Assembly: GCA_964571765.1 (NCBI GenBank)
Contig: CAZNDH010000018.1
Span: 1 to 36,545, forward strand
Length of the DNA stretch: 36,545 nucleotides
Reading direction: 5' to 3'
From: ZC4RG35 sp964571765
GTDB lineage: Bacteria > Actinomycetota > Acidimicrobiia > Spongiisociales > ZC4RG35
Shown here: in pieces, positions 8,007 to 16,200 of the stretch
Layout of the letters: the number at the start of each line of letters is the position of its first letter
How positions within the stretch are numbered: position 1 is the stretch's first letter
Made by a program: the position numbers and the translations under genes
Notes under the pieces: generated by a model
Databases searched by the model: none
What the model saw: the letters and a program-made list of their open reading frames with translations, nothing else
Told to the model about the DNA's origin: nothing

Positions 8007-8605
8007 TGGGTCTCGATCGGGCGAGGCTGGCCGACACCGCGACGGTCCACCGCGATGCAACCATCGGGCAAGGGGTCCTCATCTGGGACCTGTCCCAGAT
8101 CCGTGAGGGGGCCCAGATCGGGGCAGGGACTGTCATCGGACGCAATGTCTACATCGACCATCACGTACGGGTGGGAGCCAGCTGCAAGATCCAGAACAAC
8201 GCCCTGGTGTACTTTCCGGCAGTCGTTGAAGACGGCGTGTTCATCGGCCCCGGGGCCATCCTCACCAACGATCCCAACCCGCGGGCGGTCGGGCCGGACG
8301 GTGAGCCCAAGGGTTCGGACGATTGGGTTGCCACCGGGGTCACTGTGGGTCGGGGTGCCGCGATCGGCGCCGGCGCCGTCGTACTCGGCGGCGTCGCCAT
8401 CGGAGCCTGGGCCCTGGTCGGAGCGGGAGCGGTGGTGATCCGCGACGTGGCTGCTCACTCGGTCGTGGTAGGCAATCCCGGACGCCACACGGGCTGGGTG
8501 GGAAGGTCCGGACGACGCCTGCTCGAGGAGGACGACCACCTGGTCGACCCGGGCGACGGCTCGAGTTATCGCATCGTTGACGGGGGGATCGAGGTGTTGT
8601 CGTGA
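8006..8605 (+). CDS. wbpD: WbpD/WlbB-like sugar N-acetyltransferase, left-handed beta helix
   Basis: This 199-residue protein consists almost wholly of hexapeptide repeats (for example IGQGVLIWDLSQIREGAQIG and VTVGRGAAIGAGAVVLGGVA), the left-handed beta-helix fold of acyl-CoA-dependent N-acetyltransferases. The segment GPGAILTNDPNPRA is typical of the WbpD/WlbB group, which acetylates the 3-amino group of UDP-GlcNAc(3NH2)A. Placement directly before WbpE-, WbpB- and WbpI-like genes supports that substrate. The ATG at 8006 overlaps the sugar transferase stop (TGATG); the frame runs further upstream but only as a shadow. Other 3- or 4-amino sugars are possible substrates. Confidence 0.8.
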   Translation: MGLDRARLADTATVHRDATIGQGVLIWDLSQIREGAQIGAGTVIGRNVYIDHHVRVGASCKIQNNALVYFPAVVEDGVFIGPGAILTNDPNPRAVGPDGEPKGSDDWVATGVTVGRGAAIGAGAVVLGGVAIGAWALVGAGAVVIRDVAAHSVVVGNPGRHTGWVGRSGRRLLEEDDHLVDPGDGSSYRIVDGGIEVLS

Positions 8606-9669
8606 TCGAACATACCCACCCGGTCATCGGAGATCTCGAGATTGCCGCAGTCGAAAGGGTTCTGCGCAGCGGTCATCTGGCCCAGGGCGCCGAGGTGGCC
8701 GGATTCGAGGACGAGTTCGCCGCCGCCATCGGGGTGCCGCATGCGGTGGCGGTGGCCAACGGAACGGTCGCCATCGAAATCGGACTGCAGGCGCTGGGCA
8801 TCGGGCCCGGCGACGAGGTGGTGGTGCCGTCGTTCACCTTCATCGCCACCGTCAACGCGGTGAGACGGGTCGGGGCGACACCGATCCTTGCCGACATAGA
8901 CCCCAAGACGTACTGCCTCAGTGCTGCAACCGTCGAGCCCCACCTCGGGTCCCGGACACGGGCGGTGATCGCGGTGCACCTATACGGCCATCCGGCCGAC
9001 ATCGAAGGCCTGCAGATCCTTGCCGAGCAGGCGGGGATCCATCTCATCGAGGACACGGCACAGGGTATCGGCGCCTCGTGGAACGGTAGGAGCCTGGGCT
9101 CGTTCGGTGCCGTGGGAACTTTCTCGTTCTACGCCACCAAGAACATCACCACCGGAGAGGGTGGAATGGTCACCACCACCGATCAGGGCGTGGCCGACCG
9201 TGTTCGCATGCTTCGATCCCACCAGAGCGTGATGGTCGGGGAGCGGCTCCAGGTGGCGACCAATGCCCGGATGACCGATGTCGCCGCTGCCATCGGCCGA
9301 GCCCAGCTTTCCGCCTCGAGAGAGATGCAACTGCACAGGAGCCGGATCGCCTCGATATACGACCGGGAACTGACCGAGAGGGTGACCACACCGTACGTTG
9401 CCCCGGGGTGCACACACGGCTACCACCAATACACCATCCGCACCGGGGATCGAGACGAAGCGGTGCGGGCATTGGTCGAGGCCGGTGTCGGCCACGCCGT
9501 CTACTACCCGACTCCGGTGCACCTGACCGACTCCTACCGTGACATGGGGGTGGTTCTCCCCGACACCGAGACGGCCGCCAACGAAGTGCTCTCCTTGCCG
9601 GTGCGTCCCGACCTCACCTCCGAAGAGCAGGAGACAGTGATCGCAGCGGTGAATCGTGGGGTGGGTTAG
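8602..9669 (+). CDS. wbpE: DegT/DnrJ/EryC1 (WbpE-like) PLP-dependent sugar aminotransferase
   Basis: In the Wbp pathway this enzyme uses glutamate to aminate the 3-keto group of UDP-3-keto-GlcNAcA. The protein is 355 residues with the family blocks GVPHAVAVANGT, GDEVVVPSFTFIATVNAV, IEDTAQGIGA and FYATKNITTGEGG, where Lys180 is the PLP-binding lysine. The C-terminal part has the usual segment HQYTIR and AVYYPTPVHL. The GTG start overlaps the previous stop by four bases (GTGA). The neighbouring oxidoreductase would supply the keto substrate, and in characterised systems the two work as a coupled pair. Confidence 0.85.
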   Translation: MIEHTHPVIGDLEIAAVERVLRSGHLAQGAEVAGFEDEFAAAIGVPHAVAVANGTVAIEIGLQALGIGPGDEVVVPSFTFIATVNAVRRVGATPILADIDPKTYCLSAATVEPHLGSRTRAVIAVHLYGHPADIEGLQILAEQAGIHLIEDTAQGIGASWNGRSLGSFGAVGTFSFYATKNITTGEGGMVTTTDQGVADRVRMLRSHQSVMVGERLQVATNARMTDVAAAIGRAQLSASREMQLHRSRIASIYDRELTERVTTPYVAPGCTHGYHQYTIRTGDRDEAVRALVEAGVGHAVYYPTPVHLTDSYRDMGVVLPDTETAANEVLSLPVRPDLTSEEQETVIAAVNRGVG

Positions 9670-10644
9670 ATGACCGGGCCGCTCCGATTGGGAGTCGTCG
9701 GGTTGGGCCACATGGGTCGTCACCACGCCCGTGTGCTCGCCAGGATGGACAAGGTCGAGTTCGCCGGTGGGGCCGACCCCGCCGGGGACGTGCATCGTGC
9801 ACTGGCCGGCTACCCACTTTTCCACTCGCTGGACGACCTGATCGATTCAGGTGTCGACGGCGTGGTCCTTGCCACTCCCGCAGAGGACCACGAGAAGTGC
9901 GCACTCCGTCTTGCTCAAGCAGGCATCCACGCCCTGATCGAGAAGCCTCTCGCCGACGACCTCGATGGGGCCCTGGCGATTCAGGCGTCGTTCGAGGGAA
10001 CCGGACTGGTTGCAGCCGTTGGCCACATCGAGCGGTTCAACCCTGCCCTGCAGGAGATGAAGAGGAGGTTGGACCAGCAGAGTCTGGGCAAGGTATTCGC
10101 CATCTCGACCAAGAGGGCGGGGCCGTTCCCCCTGAGGGTCAATGGGACGGGGGTGGTCCGTGACCTCGCCATCCATGACATCGACATCGTCCACTGGCTC
10201 ATCGGCCCCTTCGCCTCACTGGCATCGCAGATCGCCCATCAGATCGGCACCGACCGCGAGGACCTGGTCGAGGCGGTTGGTCGGCTGACCGACGACACCG
10301 TGGTCTCGATGTCGGTCAACTGGCTGACGCCGTCCAAGCAGCGCGAGGTCACCGTGCTCGGCGAGAGAGGGGCCCTGGTAGCCGATCTGCTCACCTCGGA
10401 CCTCACCTTCTACTCCAACGCCTCGGTCCCGATGGAGTGGGAAGAGATGGCTCGTCTCAAAGGTGTTTCCGAAGGTGACGTCACCCGGTACGCCATCCGC
10501 AAGCCCGAACCGCTTCAGCTCGAGCTCGAAGGATTCCGGGACGCCATGCTCGGTGCGCCTGCGGCCCAGATAGTCACCCTCGCAGAAGGGGTAGATGTGA
10601 TGAGGCTGGCCGACGCCCTGATCCGGGGTCGGCTGGAACCGTGA
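9670..10644 (+). CDS. wbpB: Gfo/Idh/MocA family oxidoreductase, WbpB-like UDP-GlcNAcA 3-dehydrogenase
   Basis: The 324-residue protein has an N-terminal Rossmann fold (LGVVGLGHMGRHHARVL, residues 7-23), the family motif EKPL at about 93-96, and the C-terminal block GTGVVRDLAIHDIDIVHWL with the likely catalytic Asp/His. In the WbpA-B-E-D-I route the WbpB enzyme oxidises the C3 hydroxyl of UDP-GlcNAcA with bound NAD, so that WbpE can aminate it. The ATG follows the preceding stop without any gap. Alternative roles in the family, such as inositol or other sugar dehydrogenases, are less likely given the neighbours. Confidence 0.8.
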   Translation: MTGPLRLGVVGLGHMGRHHARVLARMDKVEFAGGADPAGDVHRALAGYPLFHSLDDLIDSGVDGVVLATPAEDHEKCALRLAQAGIHALIEKPLADDLDGALAIQASFEGTGLVAAVGHIERFNPALQEMKRRLDQQSLGKVFAISTKRAGPFPLRVNGTGVVRDLAIHDIDIVHWLIGPFASLASQIAHQIGTDREDLVEAVGRLTDDTVVSMSVNWLTPSKQREVTVLGERGALVADLLTSDLTFYSNASVPMEWEEMARLKGVSEGDVTRYAIRKPEPLQLELEGFRDAMLGAPAAQIVTLAEGVDVMRLADALIRGRLEP

Positions 10645-11756
10645 CCCTTCGGCTGATGACCGTGGTCGGGGCGCGGCCCGAGTTCGTCCAGGTGGGCACG
10701 ATCGCCCGGGCTGTCGACGAGTCCCCGGGCCGGGCCGGCGTCATCGACCACCTGCTGGTTCACACCGGTCAGCACTACGACCACAACATGTCCCGGGACT
10801 TCTTCAGCCGACTTGGACTGCCCCGGCCGGTCAAGCACCTCGGCGTCGGATCGGCCACACAGGCGGCCCAGATCGGAGCGATGCTGGTCGGTCTCGACCC
10901 GCTGCTGCGGGATCTTCGACCCGACATGGTCATGGTCTTTGGTGACACCAACAGCACGCTTGCCGGCGCCCTTGCCGCGGCGAAACTCCACATCCCGGTG
11001 GCACATGTCGAGTCGGGCCTACGCTCCTTCAACCTGCGGATGCCTGAGGAGATCAACCGCCGAGTGACCGACCACCTGTCCAGCGTCCTGTTCTGCCCCT
11101 CGGAGAACGCGGTCTCCAATCTCGCCCACGAGGGGATCACCGACGGGGTTCACCTCACCGGCGATGTCATGTACCAATCAATGCTCCACGCCAGGAACCT
11201 CGGGGACCCAGGGATCCTCGCCACTCTGGGCCTGGTCCCCGGCGAGTATGCGTTTGCTACCGCACACAGGTCGGAGAACACCGATGACCCCGAGCGGTTG
11301 GCACAGATACTGCTCGGCCTCTCCGATCTGGCCCGTCAAGGCCTGCAGGTGGTGTTCCCGGTGCACCCCCGAACTCGGCAACGCATGGAGCCCACCCTGG
11401 TGGAGCCGGGCGTACTCATGATCGAGCCCCTGGGCCACGACGAGACGCTGGCCTTGGTCGAGGAGGCGGCACTTGTCCTCACCGACTCGGGTGGCCTTCA
11501 GAAGGAGGCCTACTGGCTGGGGACCCCTTGTGTCACGATGAGGGACGAGACCGAGTGGGTCGAGACCGTCGACCGGGGCTGGAACGTCCTTGCCGGGGCT
11601 GATCGGCGACGCATCGTCGATTGCGCGGCTGGCATGCTGGGCGGCAGTCTGCCGAGACGTGAGCCCCTCTACGGTGAGGCCAGCGACGTGGCCGGGGCAA
11701 TCCTCGGTGTGCTCCTCGCCGGCCACCCGGCAGTCCCTGACGCCGCAGCATCATGA
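10641..11756 (+). CDS. wbpI: UDP-GlcNAc 2-epimerase family, WbpI-like
   Basis: Non-hydrolysing 2-epimerases invert C2 of UDP-GlcNAc-type sugars in a GT-B fold. This 371-residue member starts MTLRLMTVVGARPEFVQVG; the 'GARP-F' form is typical of WbpI, which acts on UDP-GlcNAc(3NAc)A, while WecB/MnaA usually have 'GTRPE-IK'. Other family blocks are VHTGQHYDHNMS, FGDTNSTLAGALAA, HVESGLRSFNLRMPEEINRR, ATAHRSEN and LTDSGGLQKEA. The GTG start overlaps the previous TGA by four bases. Together with the three genes before it, it should complete UDP-ManNAc(3NAc)A synthesis. WecB activity cannot be excluded. Confidence 0.85.
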   Translation: MTLRLMTVVGARPEFVQVGTIARAVDESPGRAGVIDHLLVHTGQHYDHNMSRDFFSRLGLPRPVKHLGVGSATQAAQIGAMLVGLDPLLRDLRPDMVMVFGDTNSTLAGALAAAKLHIPVAHVESGLRSFNLRMPEEINRRVTDHLSSVLFCPSENAVSNLAHEGITDGVHLTGDVMYQSMLHARNLGDPGILATLGLVPGEYAFATAHRSENTDDPERLAQILLGLSDLARQGLQVVFPVHPRTRQRMEPTLVEPGVLMIEPLGHDETLALVEEAALVLTDSGGLQKEAYWLGTPCVTMRDETEWVETVDRGWNVLAGADRRRIVDCAAGMLGGSLPRREPLYGEASDVAGAILGVLLAGHPAVPDAAAS

Positions 11757-13120
11757 CCAGGCAGGAGTGGGGGGTAGTCGGCGGGGGCATGCTGGGCATG
11801 ACCCTGGCCCTCTGGCTCCGCGAACGCGGCCATCAGGTGACCATCATCGAAGCCGCCGACGAGCTCGGCGGCCTGGCCTCGCCCTGGCAGATCGGCGATG
11901 TGACCTGGGACCGCCACTACCACGTGATCGTCAACACCGACCAGCACCTCCTCGCCTTGCTCGACCGTCTCGGCCTGACCGGAGACCTTCGCTGGGTGGA
12001 GACCCGTACCGGCGTCTACTCCGGCGGGACGCTCTACTCGGTCTCCAATGCCGTGGAGTACCTCCGGTTCCCGCCGTTGAGGATGGTGGACAAACTGCGG
12101 ATGGCCTGGACCATCCTCTACGGATCGCGGGTTCGCGATTGGCGAAAACTCGAGCAGGTTCCGGTCGAGACATGGCTTCGCCGGCATTCGGGTGATCGCG
12201 CCTTCGACACCTTCTGGCTGCCACTCCTCCGATCCAAGTTGGGGGAGAACTACCGGCGCACCTCGGCCGCCTTCATCTGGACGACCATCCAACGACTCTA
12301 CGCCGCTCGACGTAGCGGGTTGAAGAAAGAGATGTTCGGCTACGTCACCGGGGGGTATCACAAGGTGATCACCCGGTTCGCCGACGAGCTAACCGCCATG
12401 GAGGTCGGGGTTCGCCTCGGTGTCGCCGTTGCCGGCATCACCGGCCGGGAGAACAGAGTCGAAGTGGAGACCGCCGCCGGGGAGACCCTGGAGTTCGACC
12501 GGCTAGTCGTCACCACCGCCTCTCCTCTCACGGCCCGCATGATCCGAGGGTTGTCTCCTTCGGAGGCGGCGACCATGTCATCGATCGAGTATCAGGGGAT
12601 TGTCTGCGCGTCGATGCTGAGCAGCCGCGGCCTCGGCGGGTTCTACGTGACCAACATCACCGATCCTGCTCCGTTCACCGGCGTGATAGAGATGTCGGCC
12701 CTGGTCGACCGTCAACAGCTCGGAGGGTCTCATCTCACCTACTTGCCTCGCTACACCTCTCCCGGGGACGACATCATGTCGTGGAGCGACGACCTCGTTG
12801 AGCAGCGATTCCTCGCCGCGCTCAGGGGAATGTTTCCCGAACTCGCAACCGATGACGTGATCGACTTCCGTGTGTCGCGGGTGCCCCACGTCTTCCCGAT
12901 CCCCACTATCGGGTTCTCCGAGCGGATCCCACCGATGCAGACCTCGGTGCCCGGTGTTTTCGCGGTGAGCTCGGCCCAGATCCTCAACGGGACGCTCAAC
13001 GTCAACGAGACCCTGCAACTGGCGGCGCGGGCTCTCCCGGTCATCACCGGCGAGGTGGTGTACCACCCCGGACTGTTGGAGGAGCAGGTCGGCCCTATCC
13101 GGTCGCCGGTGTCGGCATGA
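11753..13120 (+). CDS. FAD-dependent oxidoreductase (amine-oxidase/protoporphyrinogen-oxidase-like fold)
   Basis: This 455-residue flavoprotein begins with an FAD-binding beta-alpha-beta unit, VVGGGMLGMTLALWLRERGH (residues 8-27), followed by the acidic residue of VTIIEA and the GG motif ELGGLAS. A C-terminal segment, PGVFAVSSAQILNGTLNVNE, matches the second FAD contact found in this superfamily. The fold is shared by UDP-galactopyranose mutase, desaturases and amine oxidases. Similar unassigned flavoproteins sit in many exopolysaccharide loci. The ATG overlaps the epimerase stop by four bases, and its own stop overlaps the deacetylase gene by four, so it is an integral part of the operon. 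The substrate is unknown; a sugar or lipid oxidation is the most I can infer. Confidence 0.7.
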   Translation: MTRQEWGVVGGGMLGMTLALWLRERGHQVTIIEAADELGGLASPWQIGDVTWDRHYHVIVNTDQHLLALLDRLGLTGDLRWVETRTGVYSGGTLYSVSNAVEYLRFPPLRMVDKLRMAWTILYGSRVRDWRKLEQVPVETWLRRHSGDRAFDTFWLPLLRSKLGENYRRTSAAFIWTTIQRLYAARRSGLKKEMFGYVTGGYHKVITRFADELTAMEVGVRLGVAVAGITGRENRVEVETAAGETLEFDRLVVTTASPLTARMIRGLSPSEAATMSSIEYQGIVCASMLSSRGLGGFYVTNITDPAPFTGVIEMSALVDRQQLGGSHLTYLPRYTSPGDDIMSWSDDLVEQRFLAALRGMFPELATDDVIDFRVSRVPHVFPIPTIGFSERIPPMQTSVPGVFAVSSAQILNGTLNVNETLQLAARALPVITGEVVYHPGLLEEQVGPIRSPVSA

Positions 13121-14079
13121 CGCGACCGGTGGCGCCGATTTCCCTGGACCTCGACAACAAATGGTCCTACCTCATGGTCCATGCCGACGCCGGCTGGCAG
13201 AACTACCCCAGCTACCTGCCGGTGCTGGTCCCGCGGGTCCTCGACTTCCTCGATCTGCGAGATCTGAGAATCACCTTCTTCCTGGTGGGCCATGACGCCC
13301 GGCTCCCCGGACATCCCGACCTGCTCGGGGAGATCGCCAGACGGGGCCACCGCATCGCCAACCACAGTTACCACCACCGACCCTGGCTCCACCGTTACCA
13401 GCCCGGGGAGGTCAGCGACGAGCTTTCCCGCTCCGAGGAGGCAATTGAGGCGGCCACCGGGGTCAGGCCGGTCGGGTTCCGCGGCCCGGGGTTCTCACTG
13501 ACCAACGAAGTGATACGCCAGCTGGCGTCGCGGGGATACCGCTACGACGCAACCGTATTCCCCAACCTGCTCAACCCACTGAGCCGGGCCTACTACTTCC
13601 GCACCACCCAGCTCACCCCCGAAGAGCGGGAGGAGCGAGCCCGGCTGTTCGGGACGTTGGCCGACGCTTTCAGACCGAACCGCCCGTTCAAATGGAGCCT
13701 GGACGGCGAACGATGGCTCGACGAGGTCCCGGTGACCACTTTTCCCGGGCTGAGGACCCCAATCCACCTTTCCTACCTGAGCTATCTCGCCGGGCGGTCG
13801 CGATGGCTGGCCTCGACCTATTTCGGCGTGGCACTCAGCCTGGCAAGGGCAACGCGGGGAGCCCCATCGATGTTGCTCCATCCCCTCGACTTCTTGGGCC
13901 GGGACGACGACTCAGACCTCGGCTTCTTTCCGGGAATGGACATGGGGAGTGGAAGGAAGCTGGAGCTGGCCCACCATTTCCTCGACCTCCTGGAGGGACG
14001 CTTCGAGCTGCGTCCAATCGAGGATTACCTCGACGAGGTGGCCCCGGTCAGACAGCGCCAGCCCGACTACGCCCCCTGA
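13117..14079 (+). CDS. Polysaccharide deacetylase (NodB homology, CE4)
   Basis: The 320-residue protein carries the CE4 metal and catalytic motifs: motif 1 as SLDLDN with Asp11 and Asp13, and motif 2 as NHSYHH with the metal His83 and His87. It also has the RGPGFS block (motif 3 position) and HPLDF near the C-terminus, which supplies the catalytic His. Such enzymes remove N- or O-acetyl groups from GlcNAc-type residues. No signal peptide is visible, so it probably acts on a cytoplasmic lipid-linked or nucleotide-linked intermediate. It is the last gene of the plus-strand operon, its ATG overlapping the previous gene by four bases. It ends five bases from the convergent GT2 gene with no recognisable terminator between. 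Confidence 0.8.
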   Translation: MTRPVAPISLDLDNKWSYLMVHADAGWQNYPSYLPVLVPRVLDFLDLRDLRITFFLVGHDARLPGHPDLLGEIARRGHRIANHSYHHRPWLHRYQPGEVSDELSRSEEAIEAATGVRPVGFRGPGFSLTNEVIRQLASRGYRYDATVFPNLLNPLSRAYYFRTTQLTPEEREERARLFGTLADAFRPNRPFKWSLDGERWLDEVPVTTFPGLRTPIHLSYLSYLAGRSRWLASTYFGVALSLARATRGAPSMLLHPLDFLGRDDDSDLGFFPGMDMGSGRKLELAHHFLDLLEGRFELRPIEDYLDEVAPVRQRQPDYAP

Positions 14080-14084
14080 GTCTC

Positions 14085-15194
14085 CTACCGGCCGCCAGGA
14101 TCCTCGGCGTCCATTCCGAGCGGCGACCGGGTCGGGCCCAGACCGAGTTGTTCCCGGTACACCGAGGTCCCCAGGTGGAATATCTCGTCGAAGTACCGCT
14201 TGTTCTGAGCCGAGAGAATCCCCAGGCTGATCAGCTGTATGGCCACGATCAGACTGATCCCCCCGACCACGAACCCATGGGGTGAGAGCTCAAAGGCAGC
14301 CAGGACGGCATCGGAGAACTCGTCGATCTCGGTGGTCGCCCAGAAGCGGAGGGTGTGAAAGGTGATCCAACCCAAGGACACCAGAGAAAGTGCCAGTACC
14401 ACCAGGCCGGGGACGACGAAGTACATGAAGGGACGGAAGAGAAAGCTGGAGAAGGCCTGGGAGGCAATGGCACGACGCACCCTGATACTCGATCGGCGGC
14501 GGTCGCCGACGGCCTGCTGGCGGCTCCAGTCGAGATGCGCAGGCACCTCCAATATCAGGGCACGCAGAACTTCGGCCTTGTAGATGATCTCGGTGTTGAT
14601 CTCGAAGTCCCATGCCTTGAGGTCGAGACTCTGCAGGAACCGCCGGTCGTAGGCTCGAACCATCCCGGTGACCGTGGTCAGGCTGCCTTTTGCCGTCAGA
14701 GCGAGCAGACGGTTGGCGGCTCGGCTGAGGAACTCCCGACTGCGTGGGACTGCACTCACCTTGCCTCCCTTGATGTAGGGGGAGGCGATCACGACCTTTG
14801 CCCTGGTCTCGTGGATGCTGTCTGCCAGCAACCCGATGTGCTCCGGACCGTAGCTGAGATCGCTGTCGAGGGTGATGACGTAGTCACCCCGCGCCTGGTT
14901 GAAGGCAAAACGCAGGGCCTGGCCCAAGTTGAAGTTGGTCCGATGGCGCAGCAACCGCACTCGCTCCTCGGAGTCGGCAAACTCCTCGACGATCGATGCT
15001 GTGGAGTCGCGGGAGCCGTCGTCTACCACCAACACTTCCCATCGATAGCGCTCCTCGATCGAGCCCAGATAGTCGCAGACGAGCTTCAGTGTTTCGCCGA
15101 TGAGTGCTTCCTCGTTGTATGCAGGCAACACCACCGACAGCAGCGGACGGTATTCGGTGCTCAGGAGCCCCTCGCCTCCCCTTCTCTGTCCCAA
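14085..15194 (-). CDS. Glycosyltransferase family 2, DPM1/ArnC-like with C-terminal membrane anchor
   Basis: The GT-A domain has the family landmarks in order: LSVVLPAYNEE, VVDDGSRDST and a DXD-like metal site in TLDSDLSYGP. After about residue 240 come two strong hydrophobic stretches (FMYFVVPGLVVLALSLVSLG and GFVVGGISLIVAIQLISLGI), as in polyprenyl-phosphate mannose/glucose synthases and ArnC-like transferases. It may therefore make the polyprenyl-phosphate sugar used by the GT-C enzyme at 4020-5411; this is inference. The protein is 369 residues from the TTG at 15194. No ATG or GTG lies between it and the first beta strand, but a strong GGGGAGG just inside the reading frame hints that translation could begin a few codons later at a rare CTG. 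Confidence 0.8.
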   Translation of the reverse strand: MGQRRGGEGLLSTEYRPLLSVVLPAYNEEALIGETLKLVCDYLGSIEERYRWEVLVVDDGSRDSTASIVEEFADSEERVRLLRHRTNFNLGQALRFAFNQARGDYVITLDSDLSYGPEHIGLLADSIHETRAKVVIASPYIKGGKVSAVPRSREFLSRAANRLLALTAKGSLTTVTGMVRAYDRRFLQSLDLKAWDFEINTEIIYKAEVLRALILEVPAHLDWSRQQAVGDRRRSSIRVRRAIASQAFSSFLFRPFMYFVVPGLVVLALSLVSLGWITFHTLRFWATTEIDEFSDAVLAAFELSPHGFVVGGISLIVAIQLISLGILSAQNKRYFDEIFHLGTSVYREQLGLGPTRSPLGMDAEDPGGR

Positions 15195-15197
15195 GAG

Positions 15198-15225
15198 ATT
15201 CTATTCCCAGATCGGGCATCGCCAA
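15198..15225 (-). promoter_or_regulatory. Candidate sigma70-type promoter for the GT2 gene
   Basis: On the minus strand there is TTGGCG (15225-15220), 16 bases, then TAGAAT (15203-15198). The -10 differs from TATAAT at one position. The predicted transcript start (about 15191) would fall just inside the annotated TTG codon. So either this promoter is not used, or translation starts a little further downstream, or the gene is mainly read through from the methyltransferase. Confidence 0.3.
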
Positions 15226-15248
15226 GTGCCAGATCGGATCGCCCGATC
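15210..15248. repeat. Overlapping inverted repeats with GATCGG arms
   Basis: GATCGGGC (15210-15217) is perfectly inverted by GCCCGATC (15241-15248). A second, internal pair is GATCGG (15232-15237) with CCGATC (15243-15248). They surround the candidate -35 box of the GT2 gene and include the end of the methyltransferase frame. The arms match the inverted repeat at 7286-7301. They could be a regulator site or an RNA hairpin. Confidence 0.35.
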
Positions 15249-16200
15249 ACGGCTTGCGGAGCACTGCTCGGAGCAGTGCTCCCCGCCTCAGGGCGACGGC
15301 CATCCCGTCGAGCAGGGTGAAACCGACCATGGCCAGGGGCGACTTGAGGGTGAACAGCTGTCGAAGCCGCTCTGGAGCATTGCGATCGACCAGCCGGTTG
15401 TGCACGGTGTAGGTCCAGTTGACCGGGCTCATCATGGTGGACAACGCCTCCACCTCGAAGCCGCTCTTGGCGGCGAGCAAGCCCAGCGACCGTTCGCTGT
15501 ATAGGTTGAAGTGTCGCGGGAAGTGGTAACCGCCCCAGTGCCGGGCCCGACCGAACCGGGCATCTACCGACCTGGTGTTGTCGGTGACGATCCCCACCCG
15601 GCCGCCCCGGGCCAGGAGGCGATGGACCTCGCCGAGCACGCCTGACGGGTCGTCGACGTGTTCGATCACCATGATCATCATGGCGAAATCGAACTGGTCC
15701 CCATCGAGCCCCAACTCCTCGACGAACCCGGAGTGCACCTCGAAGCCCCGAGCGGTGGCAGCCGAAGCCGCCTTGATGTCGGGCTCGACGGCCACCAGAC
15801 GCCAGGTGGGATCACCTTGCTCCTTGAGGATGTCGAGGTGGAAACCGTCACCTGCACCGATGTCCACGATCGAGCCTCCGGCAGGGACCGATCGGCACCA
15901 ACTCAGGAGCCGGCGACTCTCGAGGCGTCGACGCACCGCGTAGGAGAGCCCGAACTCCTCCTCGGTGAACTGGTAGGCGTGATACCTCTCAGGGTAGATT
16001 CGTCCCAGCTCGCTCCGAGCCGGTCGGGGATGGAGGAACAGGGTGTCACAGGCCCGGCATCTGTAGACGTGGAAACTGTCGTCGCTCGTCCGGTACTCGA
16101 AGTCCTCCCCCACCGCCACCTGGGTGGCGTGGTCCCTGGTACCGCAAACGGAACAGGTCGACTCGACCATGCTCAGTACGGGATCGGAGATCCTGCTCAT
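15247..16200 (-). CDS. Class I SAM-dependent methyltransferase with N-terminal zinc ribbon
   Basis: The 317-residue protein starts with a zinc-ribbon-like module: Cys16 and Cys19 (CSVCG) paired with Cys48 and Cys51 (CRAC). Motif I of a Rossmann methyltransferase follows, VDIGAGDGFHLDIL, at 112-125, with the acidic motif II in VAVEPD. This is the architecture of many methyltransferases in O-antigen, capsule and deoxysugar pathways. The IEHVDDP block is also typical. The ATG overlaps the stop of the FMO-like gene (ATGA), and the GT2 gene follows after 52 bases, so the three form an operon. The acceptor is unknown; a methylated sugar is the obvious guess. Confidence 0.8.
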   Translation of the reverse strand: MSRISDPVLSMVESTCSVCGTRDHATQVAVGEDFEYRTSDDSFHVYRCRACDTLFLHPRPARSELGRIYPERYHAYQFTEEEFGLSYAVRRRLESRRLLSWCRSVPAGGSIVDIGAGDGFHLDILKEQGDPTWRLVAVEPDIKAASAATARGFEVHSGFVEELGLDGDQFDFAMMIMVIEHVDDPSGVLGEVHRLLARGGRVGIVTDNTRSVDARFGRARHWGGYHFPRHFNLYSERSLGLLAAKSGFEVEALSTMMSPVNWTYTVHNRLVDRNAPERLRQLFTLKSPLAMVGFTLLDGMAVALRRGALLRAVLRKP

